64,000 bases of DNA from the NCBI RefSeq assembly GCF_003991905.1, contig NZ_RSCL01000005.1, forward strand, positions 206,517 through 270,516, in the 5' to 3' direction. Position numbers and translations under genes: made by a program. The notes under the pieces are model-generated. The model was not told where the DNA came from, made no database searches, and worked only from the letters and a program-made list of their open reading frames with translations. Below, in pieces: positions 45,143 through 54,648 of the stretch (position 1 is the stretch's first letter; the number at the start of each line of letters is the position of its first letter). This DNA is from Dulcicalothrix desertica PCC 7102 (GTDB lineage Bacteria > Cyanobacteriota > Cyanobacteriia > Cyanobacteriales > Nostocaceae).

Positions 45143-46360
45143 CTAGGCAGCTTTATTGAGTGAAAATAAATGATACAATTTATTTTTGATTGCAGGCTGC
45201 ATAACTAATTCTAAAAAGATAGAAACAGATATGGAAATTAAAAGCCAAATTAAGAAACGAATAAAGTAAGTAAATACATCCCCGGAAAATGAGGAATAAT
45301 CTCGAATGAAAAACAGCACAGGAGTATGTATTAAGTAGAATGCATATGAAACACTTCCGATTAATTTGAATTTTATTAAAAATTCCAAATCAATTTTCCA
45401 TTGGTACGTTGCTATAGCTAGCGAGTACAAAATAATAGATGGTATCCATCTTGGTTCTAAAATACGCCCAGTAGCTAACAAAATTAGCATTACTACAACA
45501 GGCATTAAAAAGCAAATTAAATTAATCCATTTGAGCGCAGGAAATTCTCTACGTGTCACTAATGAAACAATTACAACAGATAAGCAAAATGCATTAATTA
45601 TATCAATCATACTTACTTGTCCAACAGATACTCCCTTATAACCAAGCAAATTCATTACAATTTGTCCAAAATTTAAGCTGCTATTTACGTAAATTAGCAA
45701 CAAATAAGAAAGTAATGGAATTTTTACTGGATAATGGTTTGATTGTGTTCTCCAAGAAAGCCATAACCCAAATAACCAGAAGATAAAGCCTGATGCATAA
45801 GAAAATATTATTGATGGTTCAAATACAAACCAAGCAAGTATACTCAGAAAAATACAAAATGAAAAACAATATCTTAGTTTAATACGAAACGCCCAAATGG
45901 GAATAAATAATAAATAGTAGACAACCTCGTAGTTTAAAGTCCAGACTGGATTATTTCCATCCAACCTCGGAACAAAGATATTTTGTAAGAGAAATAAATT
46001 ACCTATAACTTTTGCAAAAGATGCTTCTGGACGAGCTAAAATACCCAGTATAACAGCAATTATATAAATTGGTATTAGTCGGATAACTCGTTTCAGTAAA
46101 TATTGATTTGCCCTAGAGTGAGAATATTCCTTTTGGTTGGTTAAACCAATTACGTAACCCGATATAATAAAAAAAGTTAGAACTGCAATTTGTCCTACAT
46201 TTAGCCAGTAAATATCTGGATAATATCCTGGGTCTAAAAGATAAGGAATAAGCGCATGACTCAAACCAACCAAAATCGCAAGTACCCCTCGTAATCCTTC
46301 GAGACCAAAGTCAAACTTAACAGGCTTTTTTGAACTCATAGAAAATACAGGGTTACTCAT
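45143..46360 (-). CDS. Acyltransferase family 3 (OafA/YrhL-like)
   Basis: 405 residues, about ten membrane spans. Family hallmarks: FGLEGLRGVLAILVGLSHAL (Arg and catalytic His of the first loop), LTFFIISGYVIGL, ANQYLLKRVIRLIPIYIIAV, NPVWTLNYEVVYYLLF. It O-acylates sugars of the glycan from a cytosolic acyl-CoA across the membrane. The start may be the ATG at 46360 or the one at 46339. It is 15 bp after the glycosyltransferase gene at 46376. Confidence 0.9.
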   Translation of the reverse strand: MSNPVFSMSSKKPVKFDFGLEGLRGVLAILVGLSHALIPYLLDPGYYPDIYWLNVGQIAVLTFFIISGYVIGLTNQKEYSHSRANQYLLKRVIRLIPIYIIAVILGILARPEASFAKVIGNLFLLQNIFVPRLDGNNPVWTLNYEVVYYLLFIPIWAFRIKLRYCFSFCIFLSILAWFVFEPSIIFSYASGFIFWLFGLWLSWRTQSNHYPVKIPLLSYLLLIYVNSSLNFGQIVMNLLGYKGVSVGQVSMIDIINAFCLSVVIVSLVTRREFPALKWINLICFLMPVVVMLILLATGRILEPRWIPSIILYSLAIATYQWKIDLEFLIKFKLIGSVSYAFYLIHTPVLFFIRDYSSFSGDVFTYFIRFLIWLLISISVSIFLELVMQPAIKNKLYHLFSLNKAA

Positions 46361-46375
46361 AGAGAGATAAATTTA

Positions 46376-47386
46376 TTACGTAATATTTTTTGTTAATGAA
46401 TCTATGTCAGATTGTACTTTTTTCACAATATCGATATACCATTGAGCAGATGCCTCTAATGTTAAATTTTCAAGAATATAATCACGAGGATAAAATACTT
46501 GACGGTTGAGTTGATCAAGGAATTCTTCTAACTTAGTAGGAAATTCATGGATATCCATAAATTTAACTCCGCAACGTTCATCCCAATAAGGAACTGAACT
46601 AACAGGAGCAAATTGCACTCGCTCAGGGAAAAAGCTTGGATCATCCCAGAACCCACTTTTATCCCAAGCTAAGATTGGAACACCACAGGAAAGAGTTTGC
46701 TGATAAGCAATTCCTTGAGTTTCATGTTTACAAAGAAAAATCATTGCTTTGCTTCTATTAAGCAATGAGTGAAATTCCTGTTCTTTATAAAAGCCATAGC
46801 GAATATTTGCCACTTTTAACTGTTTCTGCTCTAGAAGATTTTTGATAGGAGTTATTAATTCATTTTCATAAATGTCGTGTTCCCACAAAATTTTGTCATA
46901 GAGCAGAATGTCGATGTCTTTGGCTTCTAAAGAAGCTGGCACCCATGCATCTGTATCAATTCCAACAGGCCAAGCGACAACAGAATATCCGTAGTATGGC
47001 TCCCACATTTTTTTCATCCATTCACCCGGAACCAAAACTTTTTTAACTGGTAAACGCTGAAGCAAATTTAAGTCATCATAGGGATGTGAGAATGCTGATG
47101 GTCCAAAAATGATTGGGTTTTTCCATGAAATTTTATCTAAAACATAGGGTTTACCAATGATACAAGCAATTTCCTCTGGGTGCTTTTGGATATATTTGTA
47201 ATCATTTACTTTATAAGAAACACCAAGCCGATCTAATCCTGCACAGAGGTTTAAGAAAACTCGCTTTTGACCACCTACTCTTGGTTTACCTCTTACTAAA
47301 CGGCGAATGACCTGACGTGGATAGCGGTCAAATGGTAGCCACCGATCTTCATTTGGTTCTTCGTAGAAAATATTTAGAGGCATCAT
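46376..47386 (-). CDS. Glycosyltransferase, GT-B type
   Basis: 336 residues. MPLNIFYEEPNEDRWLPFDR is followed by GGQKRVFLNLCAGLDRLGVS and a donor domain with FLCKHETQGIAYQQTLSCGV (E-Q substitution in the EX7E motif). The spacer to the GT2 gene is 4 bp. Likely one step of repeat-unit assembly. Confidence 0.8.
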   Translation of the reverse strand: MMPLNIFYEEPNEDRWLPFDRYPRQVIRRLVRGKPRVGGQKRVFLNLCAGLDRLGVSYKVNDYKYIQKHPEEIACIIGKPYVLDKISWKNPIIFGPSAFSHPYDDLNLLQRLPVKKVLVPGEWMKKMWEPYYGYSVVAWPVGIDTDAWVPASLEAKDIDILLYDKILWEHDIYENELITPIKNLLEQKQLKVANIRYGFYKEQEFHSLLNRSKAMIFLCKHETQGIAYQQTLSCGVPILAWDKSGFWDDPSFFPERVQFAPVSSVPYWDERCGVKFMDIHEFPTKLEEFLDQLNRQVFYPRDYILENLTLEASAQWYIDIVKKVQSDIDSLTKNIT

Positions 47387-47390
47387 CGTA

Positions 47391-48359
47391 CTATGTTGTA
47401 AAATTATAAAGCTTTGTATTTGTATTTCGGCTAAACAAACCCAAAATGTTTCGACGTAGCCATAATATTTTTTGTGTTTGTCGAAAGCCTAAGTTTTTGT
47501 ATAATTTGCCTAGTAGACCTGTTTCTAGTGGTTGAAATTCTGGGTTTAAACTGTAAATCCAGTCAACAATTTCGCAAGCTTCGTCTAAATGGCTATAAGC
47601 AATCCAATGAGCCAAGGGCCAAAGAATTGTACAAGCAGCTTGTCGGCGCCGTAAAGTAAGCTCACATGAAGCAGCAAGTTTGCTTAGAATCTTTTTATAG
47701 ATAGTGATGTGTTGTAGATTTGTAGCAACTGTTCTCATCCCTTGAGGAAACTGTAAGCGTCCTTGAGAATGATGACGATGACAAAAAGCAGCCTGTTTGT
47801 AGATTGCGATCAATGGGTTTGCCATTGCCACTTCAATAACGAACAGGCGGTCATCGCGCCAAGCGAAGTCTGGACGATGGGGAATATCTTTGATAAATTC
47901 TCTACGGAATAAATAAGCAGAGTAGTGAGAGCTATCACATTCGCCCAATTGTTGAGCAATAAAATCATCGCATTCAACCCACTCTACTTGATTTAGTAGT
48001 TTTTCTTCCTCTGAATAAGTTTCATAACCACTAACAACTACATCTGCTTTTTGAGCTATTGCTAATGCAAATTGTTTATCAATAGCTTCTGAAGCAAGCC
48101 AGTCATCGGAATCTAAAAAACGTACATACTCGCCTTTCGCAATTGCAAAACCGCGATTAACTGCCCAGCATTTACCCCAGTTATCTTGATGTATACTGAT
48201 AATGTCTGGTTGAGTTTGCAGCCATTCCCAAGTACCATCTGTACTGCCATCATCAACTACAATGATTTCAGTTTGGCACCGAGTATGGCGGCAAGATTCT
48301 ATAGCTTTGGGAAGACTCCAAAGGCGATTGTATGTAGGAATAATGACAGAAACGTCCAT
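47391..48359 (-). CDS. Glycosyltransferase family 2
   Basis: 322 residues. Textbook GT-A/GT2 start: VSVIIPTYNRLWSLPKAIES, IIVVDDGSTDGTWEWLQ, VRFLDSDDWLASEAID (DXD). It uses a UDP- or GDP-sugar plus metal. It is 12 bp after the gene at 48372 and 4 bp before the next glycosyltransferase, so cotranscribed. Confidence 0.9.
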   Translation of the reverse strand: MDVSVIIPTYNRLWSLPKAIESCRHTRCQTEIIVVDDGSTDGTWEWLQTQPDIISIHQDNWGKCWAVNRGFAIAKGEYVRFLDSDDWLASEAIDKQFALAIAQKADVVVSGYETYSEEEKLLNQVEWVECDDFIAQQLGECDSSHYSAYLFRREFIKDIPHRPDFAWRDDRLFVIEVAMANPLIAIYKQAAFCHRHHSQGRLQFPQGMRTVATNLQHITIYKKILSKLAASCELTLRRRQAACTILWPLAHWIAYSHLDEACEIVDWIYSLNPEFQPLETGLLGKLYKNLGFRQTQKILWLRRNILGLFSRNTNTKLYNFTT

Positions 48360-48371
48360 TTACTTCAACAA

Positions 48372-49349
48372 TTATATTCGGTTAGATACTGATACAGAAT
48401 TTGTACCAAAAAGTTTCCTATATATTGGTCGCAAGCCATCTTTGAAGGTGCGAACACTAACGTTAGGAATAGAGCAAAACAAAGTTGTCCACATATCAGC
48501 TGCACAGACAGACCATTTTTTGGCAGATACTAATTCTAAACGTAATTCTTCGCGCGTATAAGGATAAATTGCTGTGTAATAGTCTAAAAAATGCACTACA
48601 ACTGGATTTACTTCAGTGAAAGGATACCAAGCTTGATGTTTGGGATTAGGTGCTGGTGGATTAATTAGTTTTGATTTACCTTTTAGGACATCAATAAATA
48701 CACCTCCTTGACAAGCCTGGGGATCACTCATAATTGACCCATCATCAAGAATTGGAGTTTGATTGTGTAATGCCATTGCGATTGCCATTAGCAATTCATC
48801 ATTCGGGCGGTTTCGCAACCTCACCAAACCAATCTCATCGTATTGTGGTTCTAATTCACGTGCTTTAGCGTAGATTCTATCGCTTTCTTCACCCTTCTCC
48901 AAATAGTAAATACCGCCATTGAACTTAGGTAGTGCTGGCACGCCAAAACGTTGGCAAACTGCGGCAACATTGCCAAACCATTCACCTTGGGAAATTGTTG
49001 TTCCAACTACAGAAACCGCGCGACCTGCAAAGCGATTAAAAACAGATTCCAAGGAACCGACGCACAAACAATCTGCATCAATAAAAAGAGTCTGCTGTGC
49101 TGGCGCCAGTTTATCTAAATGCAACTTTGGAGAAAAACCTTGCCCATATTGTCCAGATTGTACTTCAATAATCTCAATATCTGATAAATCATTGGGAAGT
49201 AAATTCTTCTGGTCAGTTGCTAAAAAGAATTTAATTGAGCTATCTTTATGCCACCATTTAAAAGAGCGCGCCAAATTGACCGCCATCTGTATATAAACGG
49301 GTTTACCAGTGGCGATAGCTAAAACTGCTCTCGATTGATTTTGAGTCAT
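48372..49349 (-). CDS. GT-A glycosyltransferase-like protein (GT8-type DXD)
   Basis: 325 residues. RAVLAIATGKPVYIQMAVNL, KLAPAQQTLFIDADCLCVGS (DAD metal motif) and FNGGIYYLEKGEESDRIY match GT8-like sugar transferases. TAGGAAA upstream of the ATG at 49349 is a good ribosome site. In the same direction as the locus. Donor and acceptor unknown. Confidence 0.78.
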   Translation of the reverse strand: MTQNQSRAVLAIATGKPVYIQMAVNLARSFKWWHKDSSIKFFLATDQKNLLPNDLSDIEIIEVQSGQYGQGFSPKLHLDKLAPAQQTLFIDADCLCVGSLESVFNRFAGRAVSVVGTTISQGEWFGNVAAVCQRFGVPALPKFNGGIYYLEKGEESDRIYAKARELEPQYDEIGLVRLRNRPNDELLMAIAMALHNQTPILDDGSIMSDPQACQGGVFIDVLKGKSKLINPPAPNPKHQAWYPFTEVNPVVVHFLDYYTAIYPYTREELRLELVSAKKWSVCAADMWTTLFCSIPNVSVRTFKDGLRPIYRKLFGTNSVSVSNRI

Positions 49350-49419
49350 TCAAATTTCCTAAAATTCTTAAGGTTAAACTTCTTGATAAAACTAGTAGCA
49401 AGTACACCAATTATCCGAG

Positions 49420-50415
49420 CTAGGAAGAAAATAATCGATGCTTAACACCATTTATTCTTAAGCTTAAATATTTCTGTATGAAAAAATATTGTTGACTTAA
49501 ATGGGATGCTGCACTCCAGCGTTCATATTCTGGGATGGCTATTTGGGTGATAAAATCACACCATCTTACTACCAGATTTGTAAAATTAATTTCTTGACTA
49601 CGGACTCGGCTATTTTCCATAATTGCTTGACGCAGTTGTTTATGATCGCGAAGACGTTTCAAAGCCGAAATTATCTCGCTAGGAGAAGTTACTTCTATAT
49701 AGTCTAATTCGCTCTTTCGTTCACTTTGATAAGCAGATTCATGACCAAGAATTGCTGGTACTCCGGCTAGCCAAGAGTTGTATAATTTTGTAGCAGGTTT
49801 ATGAATGTAGTCTTGCTTGTTAAATGAACGAACAGCAACAATTGCATCAATATCGCTGTAATCATTCCAACGACTTGGTGATATTACATGCCAATTTAAA
49901 CCAAGAGATTGTATTTCTTCCAACCATAATGGGCTTTGAAATTCTGGGGCTAAATTTGCTACATCGCCGAAATAAGCAACATTCTCAAATAATTCGCCTC
50001 GTGTATTACTACGTGGGATTAAACCTGGTTGAGGCCAATGTGGTATATAGTAACTATCTTTAGTAATTTTTGATTGTCGATAGTTTTGTACAACGTGAAG
50101 TTGTGTCCAAGCATGAAAACCACCATCTGCTAGTAAACAAACAATTAGCAACTTTGATGTTGGTTTAAGTCGAAATGAAAGACTACCCCTAGAAGCAATA
50201 AGTATCCCTTCTTCAGGTATGACACTTGTGAGCTTGCATGGGAAACCACTAGCCCTTAGTCGAAGATAAGTTTGTAATGTCCAACTGTATATTGTAGATG
50301 TACCAAATGGTTGTAAATAAGCATCTATTTCGTTTATGTCTAAATCTGGTGGTATTTCATTATTAGGTAAATCATTCTGTGGAATGTAAAAATAAACTGG
50401 TATCATAGTTTTCAT
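49420..50415 (-). CDS. Glycosyltransferase-like protein
   Basis: 331 residues. MKTMIPVYFYIPQNDLPNNE at the start; the middle has LIVCLLADGGFHAWTQLHVV and VAYFGDVANLAPEFQ; the C-terminus has KPATKLYNSWLAGVPAILGH, the donor-loop equivalent of GT-B enzymes. A divergent GT1/GT4-like call with moderate certainty. No membrane segment. Confidence 0.72.
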   Translation of the reverse strand: MKTMIPVYFYIPQNDLPNNEIPPDLDINEIDAYLQPFGTSTIYSWTLQTYLRLRASGFPCKLTSVIPEEGILIASRGSLSFRLKPTSKLLIVCLLADGGFHAWTQLHVVQNYRQSKITKDSYYIPHWPQPGLIPRSNTRGELFENVAYFGDVANLAPEFQSPLWLEEIQSLGLNWHVISPSRWNDYSDIDAIVAVRSFNKQDYIHKPATKLYNSWLAGVPAILGHESAYQSERKSELDYIEVTSPSEIISALKRLRDHKQLRQAIMENSRVRSQEINFTNLVVRWCDFITQIAIPEYERWSAASHLSQQYFFIQKYLSLRINGVKHRLFSS

Positions 50416-50465
50416 AATTTTGGTTTATAAACAACTAAAATTTGAATTAAGATTTTTTTTTATTG

Positions 50466-51620
50466 CTAACTCAATATTTTATCTAACGTTAATGTTAAAT
50501 TATTGGTATTGAGATACATATCACCCCAAGCTAGTTTTTTACCATCGTGGTAGTTTTCACCCATTAAATACCAATAATCTAGCCCCAGTTGACTAGCTAA
50601 AGTAAAGTAACAATCTGGTCGGATACAATCTAGAGAAAATATTTCTAGTACCTGACAATTACTAGCAAATAATAAATTAGTCAAAGCTGCACCATGAGCA
50701 GAAACTATGATTTTAGCGTTACGAATAATTTTAATTTGTTCTGCTAGTGTATGCTCAGACATTTCATAGATTTGAAACCCTCTGTTTCTTAATAATTCTA
50801 TAACTTCATTTTCGTTAATAATGTGGCGTTCTCTAGCATTTATTCTAGAAAGATATACATATTCTTTTGATAAACAGTCGTTATTATCATTAATAAATTT
50901 TTGTCTAACATACTCTACTGCCCATAAAGGGGAATTACCTACACTACCCGGAAGCGAAGGAACATACAGGTTTTCAAAATATATTTTATCTGTTTTTTTC
51001 ATTTTAATTAATCTATCTTCTTCGATCCCCCAGTATTTGAGTGACTCAATGTGGAAACTATATAGTTTTTCAGGGACTATAAAATAGTCGATAGAGTCAA
51101 TAAATTTTTCTAATAAATGGAGTCTTGGAAGACTATCCATCATCCAGTGATAATAATTACTAGAATCTGGAGTAGCTATTACTGCCGTATTAGACTTTAT
51201 TTTTTCGATTTGAGTTTTAAATGTGGCAAAAGGTTTAAAAATATTTCCTTTTTTAATATCATTAGTACCGAAGTAATGGCAAAACTCATCAAATACTTTA
51301 TTGTCTTTGGAGATAACATTGCCATAATCTGAAAAAACATAGGCGCCTTGAAAATAATAAAGATTTACCTCTAGATGCTTTTTGATTAATTCAGATTTAA
51401 AATAAACATTTAATTCATTATATATACTATTTGGTTTAGAATAATAAATAATATTTTCTGGATAAGCATTTATATACCAGCTACTATTTGTTTGAGTACA
51501 CCAATTAGTATAATAGTTGTTTTCATTAATCCAATCTTTAGCAGAATATACAATTCCTTTTGGCATTATAAATGGAAATTGACGTAAAACGTTTTTGAGA
51601 GCTACTAATAAACTTTTCAT
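50466..51620 (-). CDS. Glycosyltransferase family 61 (DUF563)
   Basis: 384 residues from the ATG at 51620 (AAAGG just before it); the frame extends to 51671 without support. GT61 hallmarks: NYYHWMMDSLPRLHLLEKFI, VYLSRINARERHIINENEVI, IVSAHGAALTNLLFASNCQV. The family adds xylose, GlcNAc or other sugars; bacterial members lie in capsule loci. A + C-poor and AT-rich gene compared with its neighbours, a possible sign of transfer. Confidence 0.83.
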   Translation of the reverse strand: MKSLLVALKNVLRQFPFIMPKGIVYSAKDWINENNYYTNWCTQTNSSWYINAYPENIIYYSKPNSIYNELNVYFKSELIKKHLEVNLYYFQGAYVFSDYGNVISKDNKVFDEFCHYFGTNDIKKGNIFKPFATFKTQIEKIKSNTAVIATPDSSNYYHWMMDSLPRLHLLEKFIDSIDYFIVPEKLYSFHIESLKYWGIEEDRLIKMKKTDKIYFENLYVPSLPGSVGNSPLWAVEYVRQKFINDNNDCLSKEYVYLSRINARERHIINENEVIELLRNRGFQIYEMSEHTLAEQIKIIRNAKIIVSAHGAALTNLLFASNCQVLEIFSLDCIRPDCYFTLASQLGLDYWYLMGENYHDGKKLAWGDMYLNTNNLTLTLDKILS

Positions 51621-51734
51621 ACGACCTTTATTTATATCTAATAAAATTACTATTAAATGAGTAGTTATCAAATATTGAATCTGATAACTAACTGATCTGC
51701 AAACCCTTAGACAGGTTTATAAAAATTATGACTT

Positions 51735-52982
51735 CTAATTAATGATTTGCACTGAACTGTTTACCTTTAACCCAATATGACCAAACCAAGCTTTATCTAG
51801 TTGACGACCTCCATAAATTGGGGTTTCCACAACTTCTAGAGGAAAAGTTTGATCGAGAAGCTCAAATTTACTTTTTTGCAGGTCTTTTATTTGAACTTCT
51901 AATTGATATTGACCTGGTAATAAAGGTAATGAATCTATAGAAAAAGTAACCTCAGCAACTTTTCCAGCTGCAAGTAACGGAATCTCTTGAAAATCTCTAA
52001 AATTCATTCCCACTATTCTATGACCATCTAGAGAGCAAATAGAAATATAAACGTCAGGTTCAATAACATCTTCTTTACCCGAAAAAGCGACTTTTATATT
52101 AGCCAAGTCGAAAGTTTTAAGGACTGGGCTAGCAGATGTATAAACTTTAACTTCTTTAACATAAAATGATTTTGTTTCAACTTCGGTATTACTAAGATTA
52201 AAACGTTCAACATCAGCAAGATATCTATCAGTAACCTCAGTAATTTCGCCAATATCTTTGAGAGTTCCTTTTGATAAAACTAAGCCAACATTACATAGAC
52301 TTCTAATGGCTGACATATTGTGGCTAACAAATAAAATAGTTCTACCTTGTTTGGCTACTTCAGACATTTTATTTAAACATTTTTTCTGAAATTGTGCATC
52401 ACCTACAGCCAAAACTTCATCTATTACCAAAATTTCTGGTTCTAAATGTACCGCTACCGCGAACGCCAAGCGTACATACATCCCAGATGAATAACGTTTT
52501 ACGGGTGTATCTAAAAACTTTTCTACCTCAGCGAAAGCAACTATTTCATCAAATTTTTGCTGAATCTCTGCTTTACTCATTCCAAGAATGGCGCCATTCA
52601 AGTACATATTTTCTCTACCCGTCAGTTCTGGGTGAAATCCTGTACCTACCTCTAATAAACTAGCAATTCGTCCCTTAACGTTGATACGTCCTTTTGTAGG
52701 TTCTGTAATCCGACTAAGAACTTTTAGTAAGGTTGATTTGCCTGCACCATTACGACCAATAACGCCAACTTTATCGCCTTGTTTAATGTCAAAAGATAAA
52801 TCTTTAAGCGCCCAAAATTCATCTTTATGGCTTCGGGTTTTTGACTTGAATTGAGATGGGTTTAACAAAGCCTTGGTTCGATTAGTAAGTACATCGCGCA
52901 AAGATGTGTAACCACCTTCTTGCTTGTGCCCAATAACGTATTTTTTACCTAAGTTTCTAACCCGTATTACCGTATCTGACAC
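51735..52982 (-). CDS. wzt: Polysaccharide ABC exporter, ATPase subunit with Wzt C-terminal domain
   Basis: 415 residues. ABC domain with Walker [19 protein letters not shown] (about 74-91), signature [17 protein letters not shown], Walker [13 protein letters not shown] and switch [12 protein letters not shown]. The C-terminal 150 residues form a beta-sandwich ([20 protein letters not shown] onward) like the Wzt substrate-recognition domain that reads the glycan end. Start is GTG at 52982 with GGGAG upstream. Couples with the permease gene 15 bp upstream. Powers export of a finished lipid-linked glycan. Confidence 0.93.
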   Translation of the reverse strand: MSDTVIRVRNLGKKYVIGHKQEGGYTSLRDVLTNRTKALLNPSQFKSKTRSHKDEFWALKDLSFDIKQGDKVGVIGRNGAGKSTLLKVLSRITEPTKGRINVKGRIASLLEVGTGFHPELTGRENMYLNGAILGMSKAEIQQKFDEIVAFAEVEKFLDTPVKRYSSGMYVRLAFAVAVHLEPEILVIDEVLAVGDAQFQKKCLNKMSEVAKQGRTILFVSHNMSAIRSLCNVGLVLSKGTLKDIGEITEVTDRYLADVERFNLSNTEVETKSFYVKEVKVYTSASPVLKTFDLANIKVAFSGKEDVIEPDVYISICSLDGHRIVGMNFRDFQEIPLLAAGKVAEVTFSIDSLPLLPGQYQLEVQIKDLQKSKFELLDQTFPLEVVETPIYGGRQLDKAWFGHIGLKVNSSVQIIN

Positions 52983-52997
52983 TTGCTTTACTCCCGC

Positions 52998-53846
52998 CTA
53001 AATTACATCTGCAAAAGTTCGTTCCGTCTTACGGAAATACCAAATCCCACTAATGAACAATAAGACTACCAGCCCTAAAGAGAGGAAAAAACCTGGTAGA
53101 TATAGTTTTGATTCGCCTCCTAAAATTGCCCAGCGAAAGCCATCAATTACTCCTACCATTGGGTTCAACGAGTAGAGCAACTGCCATTCTTCTGGAACTA
53201 TAGTACTACTAAATCCAACTGGCGAGATATACAGACCAAACTGCATAATAAACGGAACAACGTAGCGGAAGTCTCTGTATTTAACATTTAGAGAGGCCAA
53301 CCAAAGCCCCGCTCCCATCGAAGCAGCAAAGGCGACTCCTATAAACAATGGCAGTGTGAGAATGCGCCAAGTGGGAACATAGTTATACCATGCCATTAGT
53401 CCTAGCATAATTATTCCCGAAATTAAAAAGTCTACAAAGCAGACGACTACTGCGCTTGTTGGTACTACTAAGCGAGGAAAATACACTTTGGAAACCAAGT
53501 TAGCATTAGCAATTAAACTGTTGCTGCACTCTCCAAGCGAGCTAGAGAAGAACTGCCAAGGTAGCATTGCTGCAAACACTAAAATTGGGTAAGGGGCGCC
53601 ACTTTGGGAAGGTAGTTTTGCCAATTGACCGAACACGACTGTAAACACCACCATTGTTAGAAATGGACGAATAAGTGCCCAAGCCATACCAATCACTGTT
53701 TGTTTATACCGCACGAGAATGTCTCGCCATGCTAAAAAGTAAAACAGTTCTCGGTAGCGCCATAAATCTTTCCAGTACTGCTTCTCCGCGCGTCCAGCCT
53801 CAATCACCAACTCTGGTTTTTTTGGGGTGATATCTCGATTTCTCAT
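52998..53846 (-). CDS. wzm: Polysaccharide ABC exporter, permease subunit
   Basis: 282 residues, ABC2 type. AWRDILVRYKQTVIGMAWAL at the N-terminus, then six membrane spans, with LPWQFFSSSLGECSNSLIAN and the ending LLFISGIWYFRKTERTFADV, characteristic of Wzm/TagG permeases. The gene is directly upstream of wzt with 15 bp between them. Together they would form the exporter for the glycan made by the surrounding transferases. Confidence 0.92.
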   Translation of the reverse strand: MRNRDITPKKPELVIEAGRAEKQYWKDLWRYRELFYFLAWRDILVRYKQTVIGMAWALIRPFLTMVVFTVVFGQLAKLPSQSGAPYPILVFAAMLPWQFFSSSLGECSNSLIANANLVSKVYFPRLVVPTSAVVVCFVDFLISGIIMLGLMAWYNYVPTWRILTLPLFIGVAFAASMGAGLWLASLNVKYRDFRYVVPFIMQFGLYISPVGFSSTIVPEEWQLLYSLNPMVGVIDGFRWAILGGESKLYLPGFFLSLGLVVLLFISGIWYFRKTERTFADVI

Positions 53847-53853
53847 AGTTGAC

Positions 53854-54282
53854 TTAACCTACAAATACAAAATCTTTCATACTTCGGCAACTATTCATGC
53901 GAGCCTGTCTACGTGTAAACTCCCCGACGGAAGGATTACCATCAGGATTAGTTACTCCTATTGCTTGTTGCCACAGATCAGAGGGTGCCAGCGATATATC
54001 AAATATTTGATTATCTAGCTTTTTGACGTAATACCATTCTGTTTTCTGACAATGTGTACACCAAAATGCTTCTAGCCATTCCCCATCTAGAGCAACTGCG
54101 GTTTGGGTTGCCACTAAAATTAAGGCATTTAAGCGGCTGACTCCCCGTTGTTGTAGTTGTCCTGGTTTGTCAACGTATAACTTATACTTTTGACTTACAC
54201 TGTCGATGTAACACCCATGTATTGGACAGTAAATTGCTCTACGTTTTGAACGTTTCCGATTTTTGTCACACCTTCTCTGCAC
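53854..54282 (-). CDS. Small Cys-rich conserved protein (putative zinc binding)
   Basis: 142 residues, GTG start at 54282, basic N-terminus (RRCDKNRKRSKRRA). Two Cys pairs, YCPIHGCYI and FWCTHCQKTEWYY, form a likely zinc ribbon. It lies 7 bp upstream of wzm, in the same operon. I do not recognise the family; regulatory or structural roles are both possible. Confidence 0.65.
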   Translation of the reverse strand: MQRRCDKNRKRSKRRAIYCPIHGCYIDSVSQKYKLYVDKPGQLQQRGVSRLNALILVATQTAVALDGEWLEAFWCTHCQKTEWYYVKKLDNQIFDISLAPSDLWQQAIGVTNPDGNPSVGEFTRRQARMNSCRSMKDFVFVG

Positions 54283-54648
54283 TGAGCGCCCCCCTTATCA
54301 TTTAATACAAAATGGACAAGAAGAAGGTTGCGGTGGAGGGACTGAGATCAAAAAGACCGTCGAAGCCCAACTCCTAGTTATCGCAAGATATTTGAGTTTT
54401 ATTTAGCTTTCCTTTAAATCTACTATTTAATACGAATATGAGCGATTTAATCAGGAATAAATCTCGTCTTATTTTGTAGATTTTCCATTTTAAATTGATA
54501 GATTATAACCAAAGTAATTACATATTTAAACACTTTTATTTATTCATCTCAATAGAATTTTGTCAATGCCTTTTTATACATTTTGGTAGGGTGGGCAGTG
54601 CCCACCTTACTCTCCCCATCGAAATAGTTTCTGCAACGCCGCTTACAG
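54283..54648. other. Intergenic region with GTGGGC hairpin
   Basis: 366 bases of AT-rich DNA between two minus-strand units. It includes the hairpin at 54586-54610 and no coding sequence that I can support. The promoter of the wzm-wzt unit should be here. Confidence 0.5.
54586..54610. repeat. Hairpin GTAGGGTGGGC / GCCCACCTTAC
   Basis: A stem of 11 bp with one mismatch around AGT. It is 39 bp past the stop of the frameshifted transferase and closely matches 14813-14837, so it may end that transcript. Confidence 0.7.
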